This document shows positions 46,325 through 58,012 of a DNA stretch of 64,000 nt, in pieces. Within the stretch, counting starts at the first letter, position 1, and each line of letters starts with the position of its first letter. The notes below the pieces were generated by a model that was given only the letters and a program-made list of their open reading frames with translations, searched no databases and was not told the origin of the DNA. The translations under genes were made by a program, and so were the position numbers. Source of the stretch: Liquidambar formosana. Its lineage: Eukaryota > Streptophyta > Magnoliopsida > Saxifragales > Altingiaceae. Where the stretch lies: assembly GCA_039720395.1 (NCBI GenBank), contig CM077824.1, forward strand, positions 16,434,046 to 16,498,045. Reading direction: 5' to 3'.

Positions 46325-48077
46325 TGTGAGCGCACCAGTTTTCACCATACACTCGCTCTTTTTTACCTGCATTTTACCTTGCTCTTTACTTCTGATGGTG
46401 ATACTAAACCCAAGGGATTAGCATATGAATAAGAGTCGCCACCTGGAAGAACCCAGGACCAATTTTGTTGACCAGAGAAAGGTTCGGAACTAAGGTACAT
46501 GTTGGGAAGGTGTTAGGCACCCAACAATGCCCGATAATAAACTGGCCCTCATTTTGTATTCATTGACTATATTTAATATTTTGATTTAACCTGGATCACC
46601 TTATATCATGCAATAATTAGAAACACACACAAGTGATATGTTCATAGCATAAATCAATAAGAAAATATATAAATAAGACATATATAAGATAGACGAGAAG
46701 CATATGGAATCACTGAAATAAACAAATATGAAGCAAACAATGACTTACACATATTTACGGTTAATAATCAGATGAATGGTAAGATAAAAGCAATGATGAA
46801 GAAAACAAAATGTAATAATGAAAGTAATCATGAGGCATAAAATATGAAACAAACAATGACGTACACATATTTATGGTTAATAATCAGATGAATAGTAAGA
46901 TAAAAGCAATGATGAAGAAAACAAAATGTAATGATAAAGTAATCATGAGGCATAAAATATGAAACAATCAATGACTGTACACATATTTATGGTTAATAAT
47001 CAGATGAATAGTAAGATAAAAGCAATGATGAAGAAAACAAAATGTAATGATGAAAGTGATAAAAGAAAGAAAAAAGTAATGATAACAAAATAACCAAACA
47101 CAAATTAAGACCAACAATGTTATGCGTACATTCCTAAATCAAAATATAGAATAATAAGATATAATGAAGGTAATGATAAAAATAAAAAAAAATAAAAAAA
47201 AAGTAATGATGAAAGTAATGATTACATTAAAAAAAATAATGAAAATAATAATTCAGGTTTATGAAGAGTAACGGTTAAACTAATAAAATAACAAAAATCT
47301 GGGGAAAAAAATGACCACACGTACATACCAGTTTACATTCCCCGTGATTAAACCAACTTCCTTACAGAAGGGTTAGTCCAAACAAATTTTATATGTAGTA
47401 AAATTACTATCTAAACAACCTATGCAATTCTACTATATAAAAATAAAATAAAAAATGCTTATACCTCTTATAAATAGAGCAAATTGGTGTTTAAATTGTC
47501 CCTCAGGTCCACTATCAACTTGGCAGTGTCCCTTCTTTTGAGCTCAGCAAGCTTTTTTTCTTTTATCACCAGTCAAATCTCTGTTATTTTCTCCCTTACC
47601 TTAATCTCAGAATCCCCTTTCCTGAGTTCTTCAAAGCTTTCTCTATTTATAGAGAAAATTCTTAGTCTAAAATTGTCACCCCTGACCTCACTTCTCACTC
47701 CCCTCTTCATTACAACCAAGGCGTAGTGCCTGCCAGAAGATCATTTGCCCCTACAGCAGACCAACCTTTCGGCTGTGATGAGAGGTCAACTGTTCTCTTC
47801 TTTGTCTCCTTCCCTTACCTACCATCCCACTTCCCTTTTTTTTTTATTAAACAAAAAGTGGGGATTCCATCCATGATTCATCCTTTTATACAAAAACAAA
47901 GTGGACTCCACATTTTTTTTATAAAAAAAACCTTTTTCATAATTCTCTTTTATAAACCGACTAAACCCCACTTACTTGCTTTGCTCGCAGAAAATAGACC
48001 CAAGTTGACAATAAAATCACAGACCTCATCATCGGGAACTCACCATCAAAATGTAGGGACAAAATGGGATGTCTACA
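46325..48077 (+). mobile_element. Solo LTR (TGTGAGCGC family), 1753 bp, inside the MITE
   Basis: Starts TGTGAGCGCACC, ends GGATGTCTACA, flanked by CTCCC (46320-46324, 48078-48082). Shares AGTCGCCACC and GGGAAGGTGTTAGGCACCCA with the LTR at 20508 but is otherwise diverged. Carries a ~116-bp three-unit tandem repeat. The 122-codon frame at 47726-48094 has no recognisable domain. Confidence 0.85.
46715..47062 (+). repeat. ~116-bp tandem repeat, three units
   Basis: Three successive units containing 'cacatatttatggttaataatcagatg' in abbreviated forms; the TGAC anchors fall at 46741, 46857 and 46972 (spacing 116 and 115). Units 2 and 3 are nearly identical. Lies inside the 46325 LTR. Confidence 0.85.
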
Positions 48078-48158
48078 CTCCCCATTTTAGATGAGGTAGA
48101 AAATTGCCACCTAAGGTAGCAAAGTACAATTTGCTACCTCTTGTTGGAGATGCTCTAA

Positions 48159-48707
48159 GCGATCTATGCCAAAAATCAAGTTGATTTGAGACTAGCTGCT
48201 ATTTGATCTAAAACTTACAATTTTTACTCAATAACAATCACTCATGACTCACAGACATTGATAAATGAAGCAACTCTTAATTTCAGATTGATTTGATTTT
48301 TAGCGTACATAACCTATATATGAATCAAATTAAATTTAATCCAACAGTTGGTTTTGCAAGATACAAGTCGTAGGTAAGAGTTACAAAGTACACTTGATGC
48401 AAAATTGGATTAAGTGCACTTGATAATAAAAGAACTCATATATATGAAAAAGAATCATTTCTTCACTGAAAATATCTATATCTATATTTATATTATAAAA
48501 CCCAGTTTAATGATGTGGCATACCTTTTCATTCTTCCCACCTAAATACTCTTCTCACATTTATTCTGCTCTCTTCTTTACTCTAACCCCACTATTGTGGT
48601 GATGTGGCCTCATATAATTGGCTAAAATAATACATTCAAATCAAAATTTAAAAATCAAATTACTTTCCTTATAAAAAAAGCATTGACCTTTCTAAATGGA
48701 AAAAAAA

Positions 48708-48746
<39 letters not shown>

Positions 48747-49945
48747 TTAGGGGTTGTACTTCGTCTATTGGCCCGATGTATCCCATAACCTGTTATAATG
48801 CACGAGGTACAATGTGGGGCTGATCATCATTATCCTATAGATATATCTATATATATATATATATGGACAAATTATAGCAAAAAATGACCTTAATAATTAG
48901 GGTAAAAATGTCTTTTTACAATTATTGTTAATGGCATTATCGATTTTCAGTCAACTTATTGATTGAGGGCTCAATTGACGCATTTTAAAGTTCAAAATAT
49001 TAAATTAGAATGTGACCTAAAATTTAGAATATTTTTATGCAATTTACTTAAGTTTTACCTATATGATGGTGTCAATATAGTAAAATTGATAACTTGGGAG
49101 TGTGATACATATCCCGAATTGCATATTCAAAATATGTGGAAAATATTGAAAACTTTGGAGTGTGATACATATCCCGAATTACATATTCAAAATATCTGGA
49201 AAAAAATAGGAGAACATGGGAAGAAGGATGAGAATGCCCTTTTAGCAGCCTTACTCAAACCCTATAATACATACCTCGTTATAATCTTTCCTCTCTTCAC
49301 TTTGCTTTATATGTTGCCGCCGTCTCTCTTTTACTCTGTACTGCTTGATTGCATTTCTATTACGGATTAATCCAGGGCAGTAGCCAGATTGTTCTCTCCA
49401 CTAAACACTGTAAATAGAAATGTTTTTATATATTTTATTTTGTTTGTATTGTCAGTGTTAGGGTTATTGTGACCTTCACACACTGTCGGTTACAAATTAT
49501 TTACACTTGAGACCCTCAGATACAAAGAACTGAATGTCTACACCTCGTAGTTTGTAATACAACTCAATGTATTCCTTAATGGATATAAATTTGATTGCAC
49601 CTTTTACACCTAACTCTTGATGCTCTTAAGATTAAGAAGATTTGGACGATATTATAAGCAAAGACCTTCTCTGGAACATTTCTCTTTCAATTCCCAAATG
49701 GAGCATACTACACCATACTTCTTTGAAATGAAATGAGGAGCCTTACCATTCTAAAAAGACCTCTTCCCCTGCGTTCAAAAAGATCTCTTCCTTTGGATTC
49801 AACATCGTTAATTGAAACTTATTTTTGCATCATTAATTGAAACCTAGGAGCAAAATTGGATGCAGATAGCTGCTCGTGATGGCTAGTGAAGGGCCACCCT
49901 CTCACTAGGGTGTGACACTTGTAAGCGGTGGCATGGGACTCCGAG
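48159..49945. other. Duplication tail, blocks 1-2 (copy B), non-coding
   Basis: Collinear with 22340-23073 and then 25390-26434. The site near 48900 (ATTAGGGTAAAAATG) is the empty target of the 23079 LTR. AT microsatellites at 48713-48742 and about 48840-48864. No gene; the 135-codon frame at 48963-49370 has indels relative to copy A. Confidence 0.65.
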
Positions 49946-49950
49946 GCTAG

Positions 49951-52722
49951 TGTGAACCCACAAAAATGCCCGCCCCACAAGGGTTTGGCAAAATATAGGA
50001 AAAGTTAACAAACAAAAAGGAGTCGCCACCTCATTTTTTAAGGAATAGAGGAAAACTCTAAAAATGTTTTATTTCCAAAAACCTCATGACTCCATTTTGA
50101 AAGGAAAGGCAAAGTCTTTAAAACCAGAAAATTGGATCCAAGGGCTAAGTTACGATGTGGGAAGGTTCTGGGCAAAGCCCATAGGCACCCACATCGCCCG
50201 AGGTTGTCTCTTAATTTGATTGGGCTAATTTAATAACTTAATCACATTGCGAATCAATATCAATCAATAAAATACAGCATGCATATCAATCACAAATTCA
50301 TCCTACTCTTCTACCAATCATATGTGATGGATAAAAGAATAAAAAGAAAAAGGAAAACCTAGGATACTTAGTATCCTAGGGCGGACTTGAACATCAATTG
50401 AGCGCCTACGTACCATGGATAAAAATACATGGATTAAAGTCCACGTAATTCAAAAAGAAGGGGTTATTTCCTTTTAAAAGAATTATGATAAACCCTTGAT
50501 TTCCATTTATAAGGATAAAAGTTCCCAAAAAAGCTTCTAAGACAAGAATAAAGAAGAATTTGAATTTGAATGGAAAAATAGAGTTTAAGAAACCAAGAGA
50601 TTATCATGATCCTTTACCAAGGAAATAACCCAAGAGGGAGAAGGGAATGAGGGAAAGAAATATACAATACTTGAACTTACCTTATGCAAATCACCTTCAA
50701 ATTATTGCCAAATTAGCAAAAAATTACCCTACTATTGCTATAGGGTAATTACCATGCTCAAATCATCACTATAAGGCATTAATAAAATCTGGACAGAATA
50801 CTAAAAGTCCTAAAATTATCCTAATAATCATGCAAAAGCAATAATTAAAAAGAAACAAGAAACCCTAGTATGCTCCTAACAATGACCTAGTCTACGTGCA
50901 CAAAACTAAGAAAAATATGCAAAAGACTCTATTATAATCATGAGAATATCACTAAGCTTGTAAACAAAGCTAACTCAAGACAAAAATGTGATATTTTATG
51001 CAAAACATGAAAAAAGGCCTTCTTACGGTGGGCTTTCTTAAGCAAAATTATCCTAAGATAATTTTGCGTGGAAATCACCTCGTATGAAGGATTTATCAAC
51101 ATATCTTACATAAAATATATAATTAAGAATATAGTAGAAAAGATTTCATGCTTAAACACATTCCCAAATACCCTCATGCAAAACCCTACTCTCTAAAAAG
51201 GATAATTATCCTTAAAAAGGATAATTTCTCCAAAACCCTAGAAAATAAACTATATGAATGCAAAACCCAACATGGTTCAACTCCAAATCACATATATAAA
51301 CCAACCATGGTGAAGAAAAAACCAAATAATCACAGCAAATAAGCTATATGAAACATGCATGACTTGAAAGGATAAAAAGGATAACGCTTTCAAAACCTTA
51401 GGTAACTAAGGACTATCAAGCATATTAACCCATGAATAACCTTAAAATCATACATATAACATCACAAAAGCATTGGATTTCATCAATTTGCAGAGCTACT
51501 ACATGCACTAGAACTATCATAGAAGAAAGAAGAAGAAGAAATAGGGGAAAACCTAATTTCAGCAGTTGAAAGTATGGTTTACCTCTTGTAGAAATTCCCT
51601 TGCCTTTAAAACAACTCTTATCTTGCTTGCTTAGAGTTAGAGATCCTCTCTTTATTGTTCTTCAACTCCTAATCTCGTAGTTCCCTCTCTCTCTAAGTGT
51701 AAAGTGCACTTGTGGGCCCCCTATGTGCTGAATATCATGTTCTTTATATAGGGGATTGACCTAATAAACCAATGGTTAAGATTAATTCATTAAATAATGA
51801 TCGTAGGGCTATTAGAGACTCTCTTGGTGCTTAAACAACTCAAAGTTACTCAATTAGAAGGAAACAAGTTGCAAGGGTGGAGAAACCCATCAAAAGAGGA
51901 AGGAAGAGGTAGAATCCCACTTAAAGACGGATTCCCTCGAGTGACCATCCGGGCCCAGACTATCAGCCGTTAGGGCTTGGACGGCTGACCGTCTGGCCCC
52001 GGACGGTCACCCGAGGGCTCCCATCAGCATACCTCGATTAGACTCCTTCGCCTTCTAGAAGTCTTTTGGGGATCAAATTATGCCCGATTTTGACAAAATA
52101 AAAGCCAAAATGACTGTGGTTTGATGAGGAACACATTTTTAGGCATTTTAGGACAAAAATCCTTAACCATGGGTGCATGGTTAGGTTTTACAAAGGCGGC
52201 TAACTGCTGTGCACCACCGTCGCAAAGCCTGGGTTTGCACACAAGGTTGAGCCAAATGCTTTCGAAACCAAAATCCAATCTTTTAAAACATGTTTATGAT
52301 GTAAATAAAACCCAATTGTAGTTAAATAAGAGTAAATTGAGTGGGTCTTATGAGTCAATTTGAGCAAACCAAGAAAGGGTCTTTTAGCCAACCTGAACCG
52401 TTATGAGCCGAATTGATCTTAAACCATTAGTTCATCAAATTGACTCTATATATAGACTTTATATATCCATATGAACTCTAATTGACAACTTAGAGATCAT
52501 TTCAAAGTCAAACAGAAAAGATATGACTTAAAAGACAATAATGCCCTTAAAGTCACAAAATCTCTAATTGACTATTGAAACCTCCTCCAAATCAAACCAA
52601 AATTCATACACATGATCTTCAATGCCATAAAATCCTAATGCAAATGCCTAGACTCAAAAGTAAAATAAAAACTTGCATGAAATGCTGACCTCTAACTAGG
52701 GTGACAAAAATAGGTTGTGACA
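49951..52722 (+). mobile_element. Large solo LTR, 2772 bp
   Basis: Starts TGTGAACCC, ends TAGGTTGTGACA, flanked by GCTAG (49946-49950, 52723-52727). Copy A retains the site with one GCTAG (26435-26439). Contains AGTCGCCACC and a GGGAAGGTTCTGGGC..TAGGCACCCACATCGCCCG block like the other TGTGA LTRs, but is longer. A strong inverted repeat lies near 51942-52018. No retroelement protein found, so it is either a long solo LTR or an internally deleted element. Confidence 0.78.
51942..52018. repeat. GC-rich imperfect palindrome in the 49951 LTR
   Basis: CCCTCGAGTGACCATCCGGG (left) is complementary, with a few mismatches, to CCCCGGACGGTCACCCGAGG (right); between them sits another 'gacggctgaccgtc' partial palindrome. 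Confidence 0.75.
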
Positions 52723-52727
52723 GCTAG

Positions 52728-52994
52728 TTCCCTCCTTTTATAGGCACCTATAAATTATTTTACAATCTTACCAATGACTATGATTTGTACAAGTGGCATC
52801 AATCCAATGGTCGAGGGAGTTTTAGAACACTTTCTAGAAACTTCCCACCTCCTTATTGTTCTCATCAATCTTGAAAACTAAACCATGATCAAACTTTGTC
52901 CCCTTCAAATTCAAAAACCTTTTTTTTTTTTTTTGTCATCAATAAATCAAAAATATCAATTGGTTTATAATTACCATTTAAAAATATTTATAAT
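52728..52994. other. Duplication tail, block 2 end (copy B)
   Basis: Continues 26440-26715 homology after the LTR: TTCCCTCCTTTTATAGGCACC and the T-run. Non-coding. Confidence 0.7.
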
Positions 52995-53301
52995 CAATGT
53001 TTAAAAGTCGTGGGCATAAAGCAGGGTATTTTTCCTCTCATGGGACGAGGCATAAGTTCTGAGGGGTGGGGCGTAAGCCCCGTAGGTTTTTTATTTATAT
53101 ATATAAATATAGAAAAATAGTTTTAAAAAATACATAACGGGTAGAATATATTTTAAAAAGTGACCTATTTTCAAAATTTTCAAATATTATCTAGGCCTAC
53201 AAGGTTAAATGGAAAGCATTACATAAAAAGATTAAATATAATTTATTGCACTACAAACTTACCATTGTCTTTTATGGTCCAACCAACTATGATATAAAAT
53301 A

Positions 53302-53967
53302 GGGTAAAATGCAAAAAAAAAACCCCTCCTATTATTACCAATTTTGCAGTTTACCCCCCTCTAATAAAAAACCCATCAAGAAACCCCCCATATTATTTAG
53401 GGTTGACAAATACCCCCCTTCGTCCATATACTGTTAGGCAATTTAACAGAATAACATCACATGCGGCGTACGTGATGTTGTTTATTAATTTTTGGGACAA
53501 AAATGCCCTTTCTTCCCTCTTTTTTTTTTAATTTTTTTTTTCCTTTATGCTGACTCTCCATGAACACAGGCAGCCATGGCTTGTCACAATTTGTTCCACG
53601 GTAACCATGGCCGATCATGGCTGCCAAATCTGCCGCCCGTTCTCCTCCTTTCCTCATCTCCTCATCCTTGCCGGTGACTGTGGAAGCTAACCCCAGATTT
53701 AGTCCATCTACCCATAGAAAAAGAAAGAAAGAATATGATTCATCGTCTGCACTCCTCGTCTAAGTTGGTTCATCACCACCGTTTGCACTCCTTGTCTGAG
53801 TTAGCTACCCCCTTTTTTTTTCCCTTCTCTCTTTAAACTCAAGGACCAGATTTGGGATTTTACCCAAAAAAAAAAAAAAAAAAACAGAGAAGAAGAAGGA
53901 GACCATGGACGTCGGCATCCATGGCTCCCCCCTCACCCCCTCCCCTTTTTTATTCTTTCTTTCTTTC

Positions 53968-54005
<38 letters not shown>

Positions 54006-54024
54006 AATTAATTTTACCAAAAAA

Positions 54025-54055
<31 letters not shown>

Positions 54056-54743
54056 TCAGAACCAGCAATCATCTCCGACGAGGGTGGACATCGGTATCCA
54101 CCACCGCTGCAAGCCTTACACGTCGTCGTTGCAAACCCCACACACCGCCGCCAACTACAAACCTCACACGAATTGAGAAATTGATCGTGGATCCAATAAC
54201 GATGAGAATGGAGACAGCGATGGCGAGAATGGAGATTGAAGTTAGCGGTGAAGTGCCCAGCATTGGTGGCGAGAATGGGTTTTGTACCCATTTTGCCCAG
54301 CATTGAAGGTTCCCTTTCTCCGATCTATGCTTCAGTGAACCAAATTTCACAGTTGTAATTGAGATGCATTTATCCATTGACAACAAGAGAAAGAGAGAGA
54401 GAGAGAGGAAAATGAGTTTGCCAAATAAGCAAAAACAAAACAAAAAATAAAAATGAAGAAGGGAGATCGACGCCGGCAACCATGGTTGTCTGCCGGCATC
54501 CATGGGTGTCCCCCTTCCTTTTCTTTTTTTTTTTTTCATAAATATTTTCAAGACATTTTTTATGTTAAATAACATTATTTTATTCAGTAAAAGCCAAGGG
54601 TAAAATGGTCTTTTTGTTTTTCCATTAACACCGTAGCCCCCTAAGACAATTTGAGGGGTTTTTTTTTTTTTTGGGTTTTTTTTTAGAAGGGGGTATCTTG
54701 CGAAATGGGTAATAATAGAAGCGGGGGTTTTTGCATTTTACCC
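53302..54743. mobile_element. Non-autonomous MULE, 1442 bp
   Basis: Ends GGGTAAAATGCAAAAA / TTTTTGCATTTTACCC with longer imperfect pairing inward, flanked by a perfect 9-bp duplication TATAAAATA (53293-53301, 54744-54752). Copy A shows the empty site near 27012-27020 (GATATAAAATGTTCAT). Internally GC-rich with CT and A runs and inverted 'ccggc-atccatgg' motifs. Overlapping frames at 53852-54575 on both strands are low-complexity and probably not genes. Confidence 0.85.
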
Positions 54744-54803
54744 TATAAAATATTCATATAACTAGAATTCAAATAAGTTGTGTTTTTGGAGGTGAACACT
54801 ATA

Positions 54804-56083
54804 CAGGGTTGGTCCTGAGTTTTTTGGGGCCCTAGGCAAAGTCCTAAAATGGGGCCTTTTATACATATTTATACGCATAACAAAATTTATACCCAACAAT
54901 TTTTTTTTCCCTAATACACACAAAATTTGCCTAAATATATGAGTACTAAAATTTGCTTATATAAATTAAGATAAAAAAATAAATCTTTATAAGAATTATA
55001 AATAAATAAATCTAATCTTCTTCCTTTATAATTTAGAAAAAATCACATATACAAGAAGAAGGGGAAAAAAAAAAAACAAAATTTAAAGCTATAATACCAA
55101 AAAGAAATAAACCAATTATAGCAAAGTATCACTTAAATATTATTATTTTCACATTTTTAGCTGCAAAATCACTTCTTAAGTTAGCAGAATCACGCTTTTT
55201 TACCATATCATGTTTAATGGATAATATAGCTAATCCGGTTAATCTTTCTTGTGACATAGTGGAATGAAGGTAAGATTTGATCAATTTCAACTTTGAAAAA
55301 CTTATTTTTGCAAATGCAACTGTAACTAGTATGATCAACAATATTCTATAAGCAATCCATACATTTGGGAACCAACTGTCCATTTCTTTCAAATAATTCA
55401 GTACTTCAATTGGCTTTTTTAGATCTGTTGGTAAACCTTTTTTCAAGACCTTTAATTCTAAAAATAAATGTCCCCCAATAATATCAAAGTGCCCCTTATG
55501 TGTGTGTGTGTGTGTGTGTGTGTGTATAGAAAAGAAAAGGTAAAGAAATTAATTAATTAAAGAGAGAATGGTTTGGACGTTTGGTGTACCTGACTTTTTT
55601 GTCTAATAAGTAATTAAATACTTTTAATATGCCAAATAGAATTATGATCTGATCTAATTAGGTTAAGAGGTTGTAAGAGGTTGAGAGCACTAAAAGAGGA
55701 AGAGACGAGGAAGTTGGAGTTTAGAGGCTCGAGGCAAACTGACAGAGGCGTTAAATCTGATCAAATTTAGGGCTAAATGGTTCTTTTTCCTTTGTCTTTT
55801 TCCTTTTTTTTTTATTTTTATTTTTATTTGTATAGTTTTGAGTTTAAGTTGAGTAGATTATTTGGCCATTTGGGTTATTATACATGGACTTGGGTTAGAA
55901 ACTTAAGAATTATTTGGGGCCCTTAAACTTGGATTAAGGCCTTTTCTCATCTAGTTATTAAAATATATATATATATATTTGGACTTATTACAAAGGTAAC
56001 AACTAAGTTGGGGCCTTATTTTTTGTCAGAATTTTGGAGCGTTAGGCGACTGCCTGAGTGGCCAGACCTCAGGGCCAGCCCTA
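54804..56083 (-). mobile_element. hAT transposon remnant, 1280 bp
   Basis: Left end CAGGGTTGGTCCTGAG and right end CTCAGGGCCAGCCCTA are inverted (terminal CAGGG/CCCTR), flanked by the 8-bp duplication ACACTATA (54796-54803, 56084-56091). Empty site in copy A near 27067 (ACACTACA). Contains a minus-strand transposase C-terminal fragment. A GT microsatellite lies at 55499-55526. Confidence 0.87.
55129..55446 (-). pseudogene. hAT transposase C-terminal dimerisation-domain fragment
   Basis: 105-codon frame with FPNVWIAYRILLIILVTVAF and FSKLKLIKSYLHSTMSQERL, the conserved hAT C-terminal block of TTF-type/DUF4371 transposase-like proteins. The usual 'SAERSFSKLK' reads FAKISFSKLK. N-terminal zinc finger and catalytic regions are absent, so the element has been deleted internally. 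Confidence 0.85.
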
Positions 56084-56361
56084 ACACTATAAATAGTTGT
56101 TGTTACCATTTAATCATCTCGTGCAACTGCTTAACTTAGGTTTTTAGTTTAAACTTATTGTGGTAACTTTATCACATGAAAAGAGATGCAATTTGGTCTC
56201 ATAAAGTGTATTCCTATTACCATATATAGGATGCTAAAGGTGTGCCTTACATGGGCTAAGCCTGTCTTTTTTCAAAAGCCTTGGGGTGTTCTTAGCTTGT
56301 CTTGCTATAGAGCGAGCCCTAAGAACGCTCCAGGCGAGTTTTTTAAAACATTGTTAATAAT

Positions 56362-57124
56362 AATAATTAAATAAATAAACCTAGTCAAATTTGCATAAAG
56401 GTGGTGCCATTCACTTGTTAGAATTTTGGCCAAAACCGAGCCTTTTGTTTACAATGAACAATCAAGTAAAAATAGAAATGTATACAATAAAAATAAGGTT
56501 TCACACCATAATTTTGAACTCTTTTTTCTCTTCCCGATCCCGTATTAACCGAAATTTACAAAGGGAAAAAGTTATCAAAATCTCATAGTAAAAATAGAAA
56601 TGAAATTCCTTGACACACCAGACCATAGCGAGGCCAAGTATAATTGCCACTCAATCACGACATCAAATAAATTTTATCAACTAATCCACACAAAATGCCC
56701 TTGCCTGCTGTCAGCGTCACTTTAAGCTTTTGCACGTCAACCAATTGGAATCCACACAACTTGGTGGTTACCACACGAACTTTGTTGTTTTTTTTATTTT
56801 TTTTATTTTGAGTTCGACACATGAACATGGGTTTGCTTTACTCCATGCATTTTGGAGACAACAACCGGGAAATAGAAGCAAAAACAAATTTCTTAAATTA
56901 CACTTTAGGCATTGAAAGTAAAGGGTAAAGAGTGTTTTTATGCTATGATTTTGGCTAAATAGAATCAATTTAGAGTACTTCAGTTGCTATTGAAAAATAG
57001 AAGAAATTGGGAAATGGAATATATCGAAAGATATTGCTATTGAAGACATTCCCAGAATAAATATTATGGGTTTGCTTGACATCAAGAATAGAGTGTATAA
57101 CATTGCTATCGAAGCAATTAATAT
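56362..57124. other. End of duplication copy B
   Basis: Matches 27343-28332 less a 240-bp block. Homology ends at about 57124 (AAGCAATTAATATT), where copy A continues AATATGAGCTGCAAG at 28325. Non-coding; the short frames are not conserved between copies. Confidence 0.65.
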
Positions 57125-58012
57125 TTAGGGGGAATTACCGATTGAGTCTATCATTTGGGGGAATTGCCTCCGAAGGACGGCTACAGTATTCTAAATTGAC
57201 TAATGACCAAAAAGGATGGTCTTAACTAAAGGGAATGTGTGGTTAAATTTTGATTTCCTATTTTACCCTCTGCACTATAGCAAATACGATGCCCATCTCT
57301 CTCTCTCTCATCCCCTTCTGCACAGTAAAGCACCCGTCCATACTCTCTCCATCTCTTCCCCCTTCACCCGTCCAATCGCTCTGTCTCTCAGTCTCTCATC
57401 TCTCTCATCTCCGTCAGGCTTCTCCTGCACAAAACGGCGCCATGTCCCATCCCCCATCTTCTCTCTCTCTCTCTCTCTTCCCCTCCCTTGACGCGGCTCA
57501 AGGAAACATGCCTCAACTTCCCGCTCAATGTAATCTGCGTAGGAGGGTGTCTGGCTTGACGAATAACCTCACCGAAAGCCCCTACACATTCGTTCGCTCT
57601 CCCTCCATCCCTTTCTGTCGGAATAACCCTAACCTTAAATACGTGCTTATTGTGCAAAATTTGAAGCTTCAACATCGTAGAATACCGATTGAGTTGGATT
57701 CGAAGATAGAAGGTAAATTTTATATTTGATGTTTGCTCCTTCACGGTCTGATTTTTATTTTTTAAAATTATTTTTCAATGTCGTGTTGATTTTTGTTATA
57801 TATAACATTGATCAGGTTGGGTGCAGGGGCTTCGTATGATTTATTTCTGTGCTTATCTTGGTTTCTTGTATTTTTTTGGTTGCTGGGATGTTTTATGTGC
57901 GTTTCTCTGCAAGCTTTTTCATGTTTGACATGGAATTTGAAGATAGGTGTCTTTGTGTGTGGGTCTGTGGAGAATCCCCACATACACGGAGATTGTGTAG
58001 GACAAAGCTTTT
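57125..58012 (+). other. Putative 5' end of the terminal MULE or its leader exon
   Basis: Starts at the edge of the segmental duplication with AGGGGGAATTACCGATTGAG, followed by an internal echo TTGGGGGAATTGCCTCCG. It continues into CT-rich sequence (57298-57480) and a GC-richer stretch to about 57711, ending in a plausible donor (GAAG|GTAAATT). This could be a transposon terminus and untranslated first exon of the transposase gene at 62072. Overlapping frames at 57216-57729 are low-complexity and unrecognised. Confidence 0.3.
57715..57905 (+). repeat. Direct repeat, left copy (partner 61245-61515)
   Basis: 'ATTTGATGTTTGCTCCTTC', 'TATATATAACATTGATCAG' and GTTGGGTGCAGGGGCTTC recur in order at 61252-61355. 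Further similarity follows ('cttgtatttttttggttgc' / 'cttgtattttttggttgcg'). The two copies bracket about 3.4 kb. Confidence 0.75.

Larger units (their letters stand above)
45879..48155. mobile_element. Tourist-like MITE (~520 bp) split by a solo LTR
   Basis: Ends GAGCATCTCCGACA and TGTTGGAGATGCTC are inverted repeats flanked by TAA (45876-45878, 48156-48158), the PIF/Harbinger-Tourist target size. Subterminal 'tttgctacctct' repeats occur on both sides. Copy A has the uninterrupted site at about 22337. The LTR at 46325-48077 accounts for the excess length. Confidence 0.82.
52995..56353. mobile_element. hAT-type element (copy B) with two nested insertions
   Basis: Orthologue of 26716-27334, flanked by TTTATAAT (52987-52994) and TTAATAAT (56354-56361). 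Interrupted by a MULE-type element (53302-54743) and a hAT element (54804-56083), both absent from copy A. Confidence 0.82.
31057..57124 (+). repeat. Segmental duplication copy B (TBL copy 3 and downstream tail)
   Basis: Counterpart of 12250-28332 in direct orientation. The left end (31057-31289, then 37615 onward) is split by the LINE at 31290-37614. It has more private insertions than copy A, including two MULE-type elements, a Tourist MITE with a nested LTR, a 2.8-kb LTR and a hAT element, which explains its 26-kb span against 16 kb. Confidence 0.9.

Noticed and set aside
47726..48094. 122-codon frame
   Set aside because: Lies inside a solo LTR, has no family signature, and is not shared with the related LTRs.
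48963..49370. 135-codon frame with a direct internal repeat
   Set aside because: The copy A equivalent (about 25440-25869) is broken by indels and the frame is not conserved, so it is unlikely to be coding.
53852..54575. Overlapping 110-168 codon frames on both strands
   Set aside because: They consist of CT/GA and A/T runs inside a non-autonomous MULE; composition is low-complexity and there is no domain.
57216..57729. 91 to 159-codon frames over the CT-rich stretch
   Set aside because: Frames reflect CT repeats; more likely an untranslated leader. No protein family recognised.
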